Below, piece by piece: positions 35,937-44,950 of a stretch of DNA of 64,000 bases. A program made the translations under genes and the position numbers. The stretch's first letter is position 1; every line of letters begins with the position of its first letter. Source of the DNA: Planctobacterium sp965279005 (lineage in GTDB: Bacteria; Pseudomonadota; Gammaproteobacteria; Enterobacterales; Alteromonadaceae); contig CBDIHK010000030.1 in NCBI GenBank assembly GCA_965279005.1, forward strand, positions 310,001-374,000, in the 5' to 3' direction. Below the pieces are notes generated by a model. It did no database searches. It was given only the letters and a program-made list of their open reading frames with translations, and was not told the origin of the DNA.

Positions 35937-36488
35937 TTATTTGGCTAAGGCTAGCTTTATTAAACCCGCGGCAAAAAGCACGTAACCAAGCATAAATACT
36001 ATGCGGATATCAGTAAGGATGAGCCCACCAATGCCAATAGCTATTGAGCCTGCAAGAACCGCCATGGCCGCGATAGGCTGTTGTGTGCGATAGCCCAGCG
36101 CTTGGAAGGCAAGACCTACCATCATAAAGGCCGGTCCTACAGTGAAAAACACGGGCCAAATCGAAGGTTCGGCCATCAGTGCCCAGGCAAGTTCATTCCT
36201 TTGTTCAGGGCTGTGGCGCAGTGACCACAACACCAAGTCAATCGCGCACATACCGATATTGGCCACAACGCCTATTAAAGTCGAGGTTGCGCCAATTGAA
36301 CGGTAGAGCCCGTGGGAGAATTGCAGCGCATAAGGGATAATCAACACCACACCAATGAGCAATGTAAAATGGATAAAATCAATTGGCTCGAGAAGGTCAA
36401 TGACACTGCTTGGGACTGAAAACATAGCCTGGGCTGCAAGCTGCATCAGCATACCCAGGATAAACAGCTTTTTGATGGTGCTATTCAT
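35937..36488 (-). CDS. multi-pass membrane protein of unknown function
   Basis: A 183-aa protein with about six hydrophobic segments (for example FIHFTLLIGVVLIIPYALQF, IGVVANIGMCAIDLVLW, VFFTVGPAFMMVGLAFQALGY, FMLGYVLFAAGLIKLAL). No signature that I recognise. It is separated from the neighbouring genes by its own intergenic regions, so it is probably transcribed alone. Confidence 0.6.
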   Translation of the reverse strand: MNSTIKKLFILGMLMQLAAQAMFSVPSSVIDLLEPIDFIHFTLLIGVVLIIPYALQFSHGLYRSIGATSTLIGVVANIGMCAIDLVLWSLRHSPEQRNELAWALMAEPSIWPVFFTVGPAFMMVGLAFQALGYRTQQPIAAMAVLAGSIAIGIGGLILTDIRIVFMLGYVLFAAGLIKLALAK

Positions 36489-36594
36489 GGCTACTTTAAA
36501 TCCCTATTAAGCATTGCTTAGATACTGTATCCGCGCGCTGCGTACGCTATATCTTATACAATGCAAACAGATGGTAAACAGTTGCAGGTTTTTA

Positions 36595-38025
36595 TCAATC
36601 AAGACAAATAGTATGGCCTTCTGGACAATAACCATCTATGTAGCTGTCTGTCACTTGTTGCAGTTGCGCCATTGAAAGAATGCCTGTGCCATGCACATAG
36701 GCAAACTGTTGGGCATCAATGCCAAGCCCTTCAATCGCCTTGCGGAAAGATAGCATCCGCTTGTCAGCAGAGGGTACTGAGTCCAATAAGTTGGTACCGA
36801 ACTCATCCAAGCTAAAAACAAGCTTCTCTTTCGGCACGTAAAATAATAAAAATTGCTCGGAGGTGATCAATGATATGTCATAGACATGTACTTTGCCGTT
36901 GGCAAGTTCCAGTTTTTCATTCACCTTTAAAAAGCGTTCCGCAGGCAGTGGCTGCTTAAAGCGCGAATTCAGCAATGGCAGATGGTTTGCGACAGTGACA
37001 AAGTCAGTCCCCATCGCAGCAATTTTGTCTATGTCACCAAAATGCCCCTGGTGTTCCGGGACAACTAAGTATTTTACCGGTTTGTTAGTACCAAGTTTTT
37101 CGTTGACTGCCTGCAATCGCTTCTCGAAACCATTTAGGCTGCCAACAGCGACAAAATGGTCACCGCCATCAACAAAAAGGGATGACCTATTACCCAATCC
37201 AGCTAGGTAGGTATCATTACCAATCTCTCTTACAACCATTTTAGAGTTGTCGCGCATGCCTTTAAGTGCTTTGGTCGTTTCGGGCAAGACAAACGCGTCG
37301 GATACGTCAGGGTTGATTTCAATGGTTCGCGACAGGGTCACAACGGCGGCTTTTCCTTGATTCAACTGGTTGGTGTCCGACGCATAGGCCACACCATTGC
37401 GTTTTCTATGCCCTGAATAAAGGTAGTGGGTGCCATTAGGACGGGTCAGCTTAGAAACCAGACCGGTTTTGCTATCTATGAAAATAGTCACTTGCGTAGT
37501 GCCGTTTATTTTAAAGCTGAGCTTTTCATGCATTTTGCCTAGGAAGGATTCCTGGCCTTGGTATGTTGCAGTATCCCTTGCATCCAGTAGTGAGCGAACC
37601 ACAGTTGTATCCAACAACCGCATCATGCCTGCGCCAACATTGTTCTGGTTTAGATCGTTTCGAATGACATGGCTGCCGCGCAGGTGGTTAATACTCCAGC
37701 CGTTGACGCCGTCGTACATTATTTGGGTCAACCGCTTGCCCCTGGCAGAAACGCTCCAATTTTTCACGGATTTTCTGTTTTGCCCATAATCGACAGTCAA
37801 AGTCGAGTGCAAGCGTGAGACTGCATCTAAACCGGGGCGTATCCCACCGTTTTCTGCAATACTTTTATACCTGTCCCGGACAATCAATGATTTCATCGAG
37901 GTCAGGGACTTGCCGCCGTAAGCTGCTACTACCTTCTCGATAATTGCTTGTTCGTTATTTGAGGCCAACGCCGTCGTGGAAAGGGATAAGAAACTCGCTG
38001 CGATAAGCAGGTATGTCAGTCGCAT
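36595..38025 (-). CDS. secreted protein with a degenerate metallo-beta-lactamase-like domain
   Basis: A 476-aa protein with a signal peptide (MRLTYLLIAASFLSLSTTALA). The N-terminal half (IIEKVVAAYGGKSLTSMKSL to about residue 240) looks like an outer-membrane lipoprotein-sorting-type beta domain. The C-terminal half has MBL-fold spacing (GNDTYLAGLGNRSSLFVDGGDHFVAVG, then YLVVPEHQGHFGDIDKIAAMG). The metal motif HxHxDH is replaced by H325-x-x-H328-x-x-D331, so zinc binding is doubtful. Cys residues at the end (YCPEGHTICLD) may form a disulfide. Function unknown. Confidence 0.65.
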   Translation of the reverse strand: MRLTYLLIAASFLSLSTTALASNNEQAIIEKVVAAYGGKSLTSMKSLIVRDRYKSIAENGGIRPGLDAVSRLHSTLTVDYGQNRKSVKNWSVSARGKRLTQIMYDGVNGWSINHLRGSHVIRNDLNQNNVGAGMMRLLDTTVVRSLLDARDTATYQGQESFLGKMHEKLSFKINGTTQVTIFIDSKTGLVSKLTRPNGTHYLYSGHRKRNGVAYASDTNQLNQGKAAVVTLSRTIEINPDVSDAFVLPETTKALKGMRDNSKMVVREIGNDTYLAGLGNRSSLFVDGGDHFVAVGSLNGFEKRLQAVNEKLGTNKPVKYLVVPEHQGHFGDIDKIAAMGTDFVTVANHLPLLNSRFKQPLPAERFLKVNEKLELANGKVHVYDISLITSEQFLLFYVPKEKLVFSLDEFGTNLLDSVPSADKRMLSFRKAIEGLGIDAQQFAYVHGTGILSMAQLQQVTDSYIDGYCPEGHTICLD

Positions 38026-38181
38026 AATATGCCATCCGTGATCTAATTATTATTTTCCCGGAGATTAAAACATACGGGATCCTTTACTTGCACCTAGCAA
38101 CCAAAAAGTTTTAATTTGTTTTATGTAACAGGTTGTAAGGTATCGGCCACAAGAAAAGGGGGGTCTATCTGGCTACCACCC

Positions 38182-38889
38182 CTACTTCTGCTTTTTCGCT
38201 TGTTCTTTTAGTACCTGGTTAATAAAGCTTTTGCGGCCGTATTGGCGGGTGATAATGCATTTGTCCAGCGAGAAGCCGCGGGCAGGGCAGTATTCGCGGC
38301 CGTAGTAGATGATTTGCAAGTGCAAGTCGTTCCATTTTTCTTTTGGGAATAGGCGCTTGGCATCGCGTTCGGTTTGCTCAACACTTTTGCCGTTGGATAA
38401 ACCCCATCGGTACATCAGGCGATGGATGTGGGTGTCTACCGGAAATGCGGGTACGTTAAAGGCCTGTGCCATTACCACCGATGCAGTCTTATGGCCAACA
38501 CCTGGCATCGCTTCTAACGCCGCAAAGTCTTGTGGTACTAGTCCATTGTGCTGTTTGATAATCATATCGGAAAGGTGCCAGATCCCTTTTGATTTCATGG
38601 GGGATAAACCGCAGGGCTTGATGATTTCTTTTATCTCTTCAATACTCATCAGTACCATATCAAATGGATTATCAGCCCGGGCAAATAGCTTGGGCGTTAT
38701 TTGGTTAACCCTTTCGTCCGTGCACTGCGCAGATAAAAGCACCGCCACTAACAGGGTGTAGGGATCCTTGTGGTCAAGAGGAATAGGCACTTCAGGGTAA
38801 AGGTCGTCAAGAATATCGATAATCGCCTGGACTTTTTCTTGTTTTGATATGGGCTTGCTTATTTCTTGTTGGTTTGTATCAGTATCCAT
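38182..38889 (-). CDS. nth: endonuclease III (Nth) without the usual iron-sulfur cluster
   Basis: A DNA glycosylase/AP lyase for oxidised pyrimidines. The helix-hairpin-helix LEAMPGVGHKTA carries the catalytic Lys134, and the catalytic Asp152 lies in PVDTHIHR. The canonical C-x6-C-x2-C-x5-C cluster is not present: Cys201 and Cys211 remain, but the other two positions are Leu208 and Tyr217. The C-terminal GREYCPARGFSLDKCIIT and IGRKS-type tail resembles enzymes I associate with Bacteroidetes. ATG 38889 is chosen; the open frame continues 28 codons upstream into rsxE. It is the last gene of the rsx operon, as in many gammaproteobacteria. Confidence 0.9.
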   Translation of the reverse strand: MDTDTNQQEISKPISKQEKVQAIIDILDDLYPEVPIPLDHKDPYTLLVAVLLSAQCTDERVNQITPKLFARADNPFDMVLMSIEEIKEIIKPCGLSPMKSKGIWHLSDMIIKQHNGLVPQDFAALEAMPGVGHKTASVVMAQAFNVPAFPVDTHIHRLMYRWGLSNGKSVEQTERDAKRLFPKEKWNDLHLQIIYYGREYCPARGFSLDKCIITRQYGRKSFINQVLKEQAKKQK

Positions 38890-38902
38890 CTTGTATCTCA
38901 GA

Positions 38903-39601
38903 TCAGGTTTCGGCTGTAACGCGGGCGCGCTGTACCACTTTTTCTTGTTTCGGTGCCGTGAACAGGGCTTCAATACGGTTGTTGAGGGCGTTCTTAAGCG
39001 CGATCAGAAGGCCCAAGCCGATAAAGGCACCTGGTGGTAATATTGCCAACAGGAATGGGTTCTCCGACTCATAGACTACAATTACCAAGCTCTTGGCCCA
39101 GTCACCCAACAGCAGGTGGGCACCGGCAAACAAAGTGCCATAACCCAATACTTCGCGCATGGCACCGAGCAATACCAATACCAGTGCAAAACCCAACCCC
39201 ATCATTAGGCCATCGTAAGCGGCATATTTGATCGGGTTTTTGGAGGCGTAGGCTTCTGCTCGGCCGATAATGGCGCAGTTAGTGACAATTAGTGGGATAA
39301 AGATACCCAGTGCCTGGTATAGCTCAAAAGTAAACGCATTCATCAGTAGCTGCACTATGGTGACAAAGGCGGCAATGATAAGCACAAATACCGGGATACG
39401 GATTTCATTGGGCACGATATTGCGGATCAGGGATACGGTGCAGTTTGAACCCACTAACACTAGCAAGGTGGCCAAACCTAAGCCTAGGCCATTGATTACC
39501 GTGCCCGTGACGGCGAGTAGCGGGCATAGCCCCAATAACTGCACCAATGCCGCGTTATTCTTCCAGATGCCTTGCCAGCTTAAGCTTTGGTATTCAGTCA
39601 T
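38903..39601 (-). CDS. rsxE: electron transport complex subunit RsxE
   Basis: A 232-aa integral membrane subunit of the Rsx (Rnf) complex, related to RsxA and NqrD/NqrE. About six membrane segments, with the conserved half-channel motifs LGLCPLLAVT and IVTNCAIIGRAEAYA (Cys in each). It begins 2 nt after the rsxG stop; ATG 39601 is preferred over an in-frame codon eight residues earlier. The complex couples NADH/ferredoxin electron transfer to ion movement, and in E. coli it keeps SoxR reduced. Confidence 0.95.
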   Translation of the reverse strand: MTEYQSLSWQGIWKNNAALVQLLGLCPLLAVTGTVINGLGLGLATLLVLVGSNCTVSLIRNIVPNEIRIPVFVLIIAAFVTIVQLLMNAFTFELYQALGIFIPLIVTNCAIIGRAEAYASKNPIKYAAYDGLMMGLGFALVLVLLGAMREVLGYGTLFAGAHLLLGDWAKSLVIVVYESENPFLLAILPPGAFIGLGLLIALKNALNNRIEALFTAPKQEKVVQRARVTAET

Positions 39602-39603
39602 AG

Positions 39604-40254
39604 CTAGGGATCCTGCGTTTGGCAATTTGCTGGCATAGATTGTAGCTCTTGCCAGTTTTCTTCAAGGAAAGCTAGGGCTTGCTGCACACCAGAAACAACC
39701 GCCCTAGGGGTTATAGTGGCGCCGGTAAACTGGTCAAATTGGCCGCCGTCTTTTTTCACTGCCCAGTTCCCAGTTTGGCTGTTGCTGGTGGCCTCGCCAC
39801 TAAAGCCCAGGATCCAGTCGTCCACCCTAAGATCAATTTTGTCGCCCAATCCTGGTGTTTCTTGATGCGCCAGCACCCTGACACCGCCAATGGTCATATC
39901 CGCGGCCTTTACCGACACAATAAAATCGATATTGCCGCTGTAACCATTGGGCGTGGTGGCTTCTAGCGCAAATGCCCTCAACTGTCCATCCCAATAGGCG
40001 CGATAAAGTTTTTGTGGCCGGCTGCCAATCCTGGGATCGCTTACTAGGACACAGTTTTGCGCTAAATCGTTGTTATAGCTATTGACCGGGACAATGTCAT
40101 TGACGGTTTGTAGGGTTTTGAGCCGGTACTGCTCAGCAATACGCGGCTCAGTCAATATGTTCACAAGGCTAATCAGGAATGTGGCAAGTAGGGTAAAGGC
40201 GCCCAACAAAAGGCCGTTTTTACCGCTGTTGTGAAATGGAGCTGGCAATTTCAT
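39604..40254 (-). CDS. rsxG: electron transport complex subunit RsxG
   Basis: A 216-aa protein with one N-terminal membrane helix (LLLGAFTLLATFLISLVNIL) and a periplasmic FMN-binding domain. The covalent flavin site is the Thr of FTGATITPRAVV (the S/T-G-A-T motif), preceded by AHQETPGLGDKI and typical NGYSGNIDFIVSV. It lies 2 nt after rsxD and 2 nt before rsxE. Confidence 0.95.
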   Translation of the reverse strand: MKLPAPFHNSGKNGLLLGAFTLLATFLISLVNILTEPRIAEQYRLKTLQTVNDIVPVNSYNNDLAQNCVLVSDPRIGSRPQKLYRAYWDGQLRAFALEATTPNGYSGNIDFIVSVKAADMTIGGVRVLAHQETPGLGDKIDLRVDDWILGFSGEATSNSQTGNWAVKKDGGQFDQFTGATITPRAVVSGVQQALAFLEENWQELQSMPANCQTQDP

Positions 40255-40256
40255 AG

Positions 40257-41363
40257 TTAGCCCTTACCTGATTTTGATGCCATAGGCTTGCCATCGCCAC
40301 TAAAACCGTAAGTACGGGGTTTGGTGTAATAATCGATGACGGGCACGCACATGTTCATTAGCAGCACGGCAAAGGCAATGGCATCGGGATAGCCACCCCA
40401 AGTGCGGATAATATAAACCAAGACCCCGATAGCAAAGCCAAATACCAACCTGCCTTTGTTGCTGGTTGCGGCAGTAACCGGGTCGGTAATGATAAAAAAC
40501 GCTGCGAACATAATGCCACCGCTAAACAGGTGCAGTAGTGGTGTCGCGCCTATACCTGGCTGCAATAAATTGGCCAGCAAGGCACAAGCAAATAAACCCG
40601 ACAGCATGCTAACCGGAAGGTGCCAGTTGATGACTTTGGCTTTTAGCAATGCCAGGCCGCCCAGTAAAAACGCTATGTTCACCCACAGCCAACCTTGGCC
40701 AAGGCCAGAAAACGCGCTTTCTTGGCTTATAAATAGTGGTCCCTGGGTAATTTCCGGATAGGTTAGGGCGTTGCCTAGGGATGTTTTGACCTCATCCAGC
40801 GGCGTGGCCATGGTAAAGCCATCTATGCCTGCGCGCATTTGGTTGACGCTATAACCTTCACTACTGTAGCCGGTGAAAATGATACTCCAGGCATCGCCAA
40901 GATCTTGAGATACTTGCGCTAGTCCTGTCGCTGGTGCCCACGACGTCATTTGCACAGGAAACGAAATCAACAGCACCACATAACCTGCCATCGCAGGGTT
41001 AAACAGGTTATAGCCCAAGCCACCGTAGAGTTGTTTTACGATGGCAATAGCGAAAAAGGTACCGATTACTGGGATCCACCATGGTGCAAAGGGTGGGATG
41101 GAAACCCCTAACAAAAAGGCGGTGAGTAGGGCGGAGTTGTCTTTGATGGCTTTTTCAAAGTTGCGCTTGCGCAGTTCTAATATTGTAGCCTCAGTGGCCA
41201 CCGCAACGACCATGGCAATAGCTACATGGATTAAACTGCCCCAGCCGAAAAAGTAGGTTTGTGCTGCTAAACCTGGCAGGCCAAACAGGATAACCAACAA
41301 CATCAGCTGTGATGTTGTGCGTTTTTGACGCTGGTGGGGTGAACTGGATAATTGCAGGCTCAT
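40257..41363 (-). CDS. rsxD: electron transport complex subunit RsxD
   Basis: A 368-aa integral membrane subunit, NqrB/RnfD family, with about ten membrane segments. The covalent FMN is expected on the Thr of GFTMATPLDEVK, at the position of S/T-G-A-T in relatives. GYNLFNPAMAGYVVLL and FFIITDPVTAATSNKGRL are family hallmarks. It is tightly spaced with rsxC (11 nt) and rsxG (2 nt). Confidence 0.95.
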   Translation of the reverse strand: MSLQLSSSPHQRQKRTTSQLMLLVILFGLPGLAAQTYFFGWGSLIHVAIAMVVAVATEATILELRKRNFEKAIKDNSALLTAFLLGVSIPPFAPWWIPVIGTFFAIAIVKQLYGGLGYNLFNPAMAGYVVLLISFPVQMTSWAPATGLAQVSQDLGDAWSIIFTGYSSEGYSVNQMRAGIDGFTMATPLDEVKTSLGNALTYPEITQGPLFISQESAFSGLGQGWLWVNIAFLLGGLALLKAKVINWHLPVSMLSGLFACALLANLLQPGIGATPLLHLFSGGIMFAAFFIITDPVTAATSNKGRLVFGFAIGVLVYIIRTWGGYPDAIAFAVLLMNMCVPVIDYYTKPRTYGFSGDGKPMASKSGKG

Positions 41364-41374
41364 AGGTCTGTGGC

Positions 41375-43450
41375 TTATTCCTTATCCTGTTGGGCAGCTT
41401 CCCTTGCCGCTTTTTTGGCTTTTGCCCTGGCTATGGCTGCCGCGACTTTGTCTTGTTTATCATCCTGGGCAGGTGTTTCTGTAGCTGCTCCGTCAGAGTC
41501 TCCTGCTGCTTCTTGCTGCCCAGCGTCCCTTGCTGTTTTTTTAGCTTTGGCCCTGGCAATGGCTGCCGCGACTTTGTCTTGTTTATCATCCTGGGCAGGT
41601 GTTTCTGTAGCTGCTACTTCGGACTCTACTGCTGCTCCTTGCTGTCCGTTTTCCCTTGCTGCTTTTTTGGCTTTTGCCCTGGCAATGGCCGCGGCGACTT
41701 TGTCTTGTTTGTCATCCTGGGCAGGTGTTTCTGTAGCTGCTCTTTCAGGTTCTACTACTGCTCCTTGCTGCCCGTTTTCCCTTGCTGCTTTTTTGGCTTT
41801 TGCCCTGGCAATGGCCGCGGCAACGCTGGCGCTTTTATTGGCGTTGCTCGCTTCTGTTGTTGTTTGTGCTGTGGCTTGTCCGGCCTGGTCGAGCGCAGTT
41901 TGTTCTTGTTTTTTAGCTTTTGCCCGAGCCAGGGCGGCAGCGACTTTATCTTTACCGCCGCTACTGGCTTTTTGCCGTTCTTGCCTTGCCGCGGCTGCAG
42001 CATCGGCTTTGGCCTGGCGTGCCGCTTTCTCGCGTTCAAGCCTGGCGGCCCGTGCCTCAAACCGTTCGCGTGCCTTGTCGGCTTTCTCGGCTTCTTCCTG
42101 TTCAATCCGGATCGCTGATTTGGCTTGGCGGTAGTACTGCACCAGTGGAATTTCACTCGGACATACAAAGGCGCAAGCACCGCACTCAATGCATTCAAAT
42201 AGGTTTAGATCTTTGGCTTTTTCGAATTCTTTGCCTTTACTGTGCCAGTACAATTGTTGCGGCAATAATCCGGCAGGGCAGGCATCGGCACATGCGCCAC
42301 ATCGGATGCAGGGGCTTTCCTCGCCCAAAGCTGGGATCTCGCCACTAGCTGGTACTAGGATGCAATTGGTGATTTTAACCACCGGTACTAGCTCTGAGTG
42401 GGCAGTGAAGCCCATCATTGGGCCGCCTATGATGATCTGTTTTTGTTTTTGCCGGCTGCGTTGGTATTGTGCCTGTTCCAGTAGGTGTTGCAGCGGTGTA
42501 CCCAAGGGCGCCCATACATTGCAAGGTGCATCCAAGGCTTTGCCGGTTAGCGTAACCACCCGTTCGATCAGCGGTTTACCGGAAAATACCGCATCGGCAA
42601 CAGCAAAGCAGGTGCCGACATTGTACATTAACACGCCGATATCAATTGGTAGCTTACCACTGGGAATTTCTAGCCCGGTCAGCACCTGCACTAACTGTTT
42701 CTCGCCGCCTGCCGGGTACTTGGTTGGGACAAGGCAAAGTTGCATATCCTGGCTGTCTTGAAACGCAATTTTCATTGCTGCCAATGCTTCTGGCTTGTTG
42801 TCTTCTATGGCAATAAGGATGTTTTTGGGGGTCAGCACATGTTTAAGCACATCAATGCCTTGGCGAATTTGCCACGCGTGTTCCCGCATCAACCTATCAT
42901 CAGAAGTAATGTAGGGTTCACATTCAACGCCGTTTATGATCAGGAAGTCAACATCTTTACTTGAGGACAACTTGATATGGCTAGGGAAGCCAGCGCCACC
43001 CATGCCACTGATCCCCGCGTTACAGATAATCTCCACAAGACGAGCCCGGTCTAGGCTGTGGTAATCTTCTGGTGGCACTAGGTCAACCCAGCGTTCTTCA
43101 AAATCCGGTTTCAATACGATAGTTGTCTCGGGCAAGCCGGATGCGTGAGCCGAGACATGTTGTTTAATTGATATAATCTCGCCCGAAGTGGGGGCGTGTA
43201 CAGGCACTGACAGTGGGTTGCTGCTTGTGGTCAGCGCTTGGCCCTTTAGTACCGTTTGGCCCGGCTCTACGTCAATAGTACCTGAAACTCCTACATGCTG
43301 TTTTACCGGGATATATAACTTTTGGGATAACGGTAACCGGCGTATTTCAGTGGTGTTGGACAGGGTTTTACGGTCTTCCGGATGAACGCCTCCTGGGAAG
43401 TCCCAAAACAACCCCTTTTTAATGCGTTCAACGATAGCTGTAAGCTCCAT
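41375..43450 (-). CDS. rsxC: electron transport complex subunit RsxC with repetitive C-terminal tail
   Basis: A 691-aa peripheral subunit holding the NADH/FMN site and two [4Fe-4S] clusters. The NuoF-like part has GGAGFPSHIKLS and GVECEPYITSDDRLM; the ferredoxin part has CIRCGACADACP and CIECGACAFVCP near residues 380-430. After about residue 450 the protein is a charged Ala/Lys-rich tail. It starts as a coiled coil and ends in near-identical 42-residue repeats containing KVAAAIARAKAKKAAREN. Such tails are seen in other gammaproteobacterial RsxC but vary in repeat number. Confidence 0.95.
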   Translation of the reverse strand: MELTAIVERIKKGLFWDFPGGVHPEDRKTLSNTTEIRRLPLSQKLYIPVKQHVGVSGTIDVEPGQTVLKGQALTTSSNPLSVPVHAPTSGEIISIKQHVSAHASGLPETTIVLKPDFEERWVDLVPPEDYHSLDRARLVEIICNAGISGMGGAGFPSHIKLSSSKDVDFLIINGVECEPYITSDDRLMREHAWQIRQGIDVLKHVLTPKNILIAIEDNKPEALAAMKIAFQDSQDMQLCLVPTKYPAGGEKQLVQVLTGLEIPSGKLPIDIGVLMYNVGTCFAVADAVFSGKPLIERVVTLTGKALDAPCNVWAPLGTPLQHLLEQAQYQRSRQKQKQIIIGGPMMGFTAHSELVPVVKITNCILVPASGEIPALGEESPCIRCGACADACPAGLLPQQLYWHSKGKEFEKAKDLNLFECIECGACAFVCPSEIPLVQYYRQAKSAIRIEQEEAEKADKARERFEARAARLEREKAARQAKADAAAAARQERQKASSGGKDKVAAALARAKAKKQEQTALDQAGQATAQTTTEASNANKSASVAAAIARAKAKKAARENGQQGAVVEPERAATETPAQDDKQDKVAAAIARAKAKKAARENGQQGAAVESEVAATETPAQDDKQDKVAAAIARAKAKKTARDAGQQEAAGDSDGAATETPAQDDKQDKVAAAIARAKAKKAAREAAQQDKE
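41378..41839. repeat. 126-bp tandem repeats inside rsxC
   Basis: Three full units and one partial unit, each encoding 42 residues (core DKVAAAIARAKAKKAAR followed by a variable part and AATETPAQD). DNA identity between units is high, including the spacer, so unit gain or loss by slippage or recombination is expected. A more diverged related unit (KVAAALARAKAKKQEQ) lies just before them. Confidence 0.9.
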
Positions 43451-43451
43451 G

Positions 43452-44003
43452 TCAGCTCACTTCCTTAATTGGGATGCTGTCCAGTTGCCAGTCCCAATTC
43501 TTTTTCGAAGATTTGACCGGCACCATATCGATACAATCAACAGGGCAGGGGGCGACACATAGGTCACAGCCTGTGCACTCGTCTACAATAACCGTATGCA
43601 TTTGCCGGGTTGCGCCGACAATAGCATCAACCGGGCATGCTTGGATGCATTTAGTGCAACCTATGCATTCGTCCTCGCGGATGTAAGCTACTTTTTTTAC
43701 ATCTTCAGTACCATGGGCTGCATCCAAGGGCTTGGCTTCAACGCCCATAAGGTCGGACAGTTTCTTTATGGTGGCTTCGCCACCTGGGGGACATTTGTTT
43801 ATTTCGTCGCCATTGGCTATGGCTTCGGCATAAGGTTTACAGCCAGGGTAGCCACACTGTCCACATTGGGTTTGGGGCAAGATCGCGTCAATCTGCTCCA
43901 CCAAAGGATCCGATTCAACTTTAAACTTAATGGCGGCATAGCCCAGGAGAAGGCCAAAACACAAGGCTAATACCGCGATGGCGACTATCGTGAAAAAACT
44001 CAT
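43452..44003 (-). CDS. rsxB: electron transport complex subunit RsxB
   Basis: A 183-aa ferredoxin-like subunit. One N-terminal membrane helix (FFTIVAIAVLALCFGLLLGYAA) is followed by the four-Cys 4Fe-4S domain (CGQCGYPGCKPYAEAI with a later Cys in NKCPPGG) and two classical 4Fe-4S motifs (CIGCTKCIQACPVDAI and CTGCDLCVAPCPVDCI). It passes electrons from RsxC to the membrane part. It is 1 nt from rsxC and 6 nt from rsxA. Confidence 0.96.
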   Translation of the reverse strand: MSFFTIVAIAVLALCFGLLLGYAAIKFKVESDPLVEQIDAILPQTQCGQCGYPGCKPYAEAIANGDEINKCPPGGEATIKKLSDLMGVEAKPLDAAHGTEDVKKVAYIREDECIGCTKCIQACPVDAIVGATRQMHTVIVDECTGCDLCVAPCPVDCIDMVPVKSSKKNWDWQLDSIPIKEVS

Positions 44004-44009
44004 TGCTAC

Positions 44010-44600
44010 CTACCAACCCAATTTAACCAATCCAGTGAATCCCATGAAGGCTAATGACATGAGACCCGCTGTGATCATGCCTATAGCTGCACCTTTAAAT
44101 GGAATAGGTACGTCTGCAATTGCCAGCCGCTCACGCATTGCTGAAAACAACACGAGTACTAAGGAAAATCCTACTGCCGCACCAAAACCATAAAGAATGG
44201 ATTCAACAAAAGTGTGTTGTTCTTTGACATTCAGCAGGGCAACACCGAGTACGGCGCAGTTGGTAGTGATTAGTGGCAAGAAGATCCCCAGTAGCCGATA
44301 CAGGGTAGGGCTTGTTTTTTGTACCACCATTTCAGTGAACTGGACAACGACGGCTATCACCAGGATAAAACTCAAAGTACGCAAGTAAGTGAGTTCGAGC
44401 GGTAATAGTAGGTAGCTTTCAACTAAATAGCTTAGCATTGACGCTAGGGTCAACACGAAAGTCGTTGCCATAGACATGCCAATGGCGGTTTCCAGTCGTC
44501 CAGAGACACCCATAAAAGGACAGAGTCCAAGGAATTGGACTAACACAAAGTTATTTACAAGTACTGTGCTGACTATCAGCAATAAGAACTCTGTCATCAA
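44010..44600 (-). CDS. rsxA: electron transport complex subunit RsxA
   Basis: A 196-aa integral membrane subunit with six predicted helices, NqrE/RnfA family. The motif LGLCPFMGVSGRLETAIGM and LITTNCAVLGVALLN each contain the conserved Cys thought to bind an iron-sulfur centre in the membrane. It is the first gene of the operon rsxABCDGE-nth; the 119 bp between it and the tRNA genes should hold the promoter. Confidence 0.96.
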   Translation of the reverse strand: MMTEFLLLIVSTVLVNNFVLVQFLGLCPFMGVSGRLETAIGMSMATTFVLTLASMLSYLVESYLLLPLELTYLRTLSFILVIAVVVQFTEMVVQKTSPTLYRLLGIFLPLITTNCAVLGVALLNVKEQHTFVESILYGFGAAVGFSLVLVLFSAMRERLAIADVPIPFKGAAIGMITAGLMSLAFMGFTGLVKLGW

Positions 44601-44719
44601 TAAAATCGGGCAATGTTAAGCAAAGGAATGTCTCTCACTATTATCGCCTTATATAAAGGGATAAACAACTTGAGGATCATAGGGTTATTGCAAAAAATTC
44701 GAATGAAGTGACGGTGAGT

Positions 44720-44796
44720 TGGCTCCCCCTCCCCGACTCGAACGGGGGACCTGCGGATTAACAGTCCGTCGCTCTAACCAACTGAGCTAAGGGGGA
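44720..44796 (-). tRNA. tRNA-Asn (GTT)
   Basis: A 77-nt cloverleaf: acceptor TCCCCCT/AGGGGGA, D arm TAGCTCAGTTGGTTAGAGC, anticodon loop CTGTTAA with anticodon GTT, T arm with GTTCGAGTC, and encoded CCA. It is identical to the second copy 77 nt away. Confidence 0.96.
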
Positions 44797-44873
44797 GCAG
44801 CAATTTAACTTGTTGCAATAGAAGCATATTGAGCTTCTAAAAATATCCGCCTAATGAGCCGATATCTGGAATT

Positions 44874-44950
44874 TGGCTCCCCCTCCCCGACTCGAACGGG
44901 GGACCTGCGGATTAACAGTCCGTCGCTCTAACCAACTGAGCTAAGGGGGA
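44874..44950 (-). tRNA. tRNA-Asn (GTT), second copy
   Basis: Same 77-nt sequence as the preceding tRNA-Asn, including CCA. The two copies are probably in one transcript, this one first. Confidence 0.96.

Noticed and set aside
41378..41839. Regular 126-bp repeats that might suggest a CRISPR array or satellite
   Set aside because: They are in frame inside rsxC, encode a repeated protein tail, and lack the short-repeat/unique-spacer layout of CRISPR.
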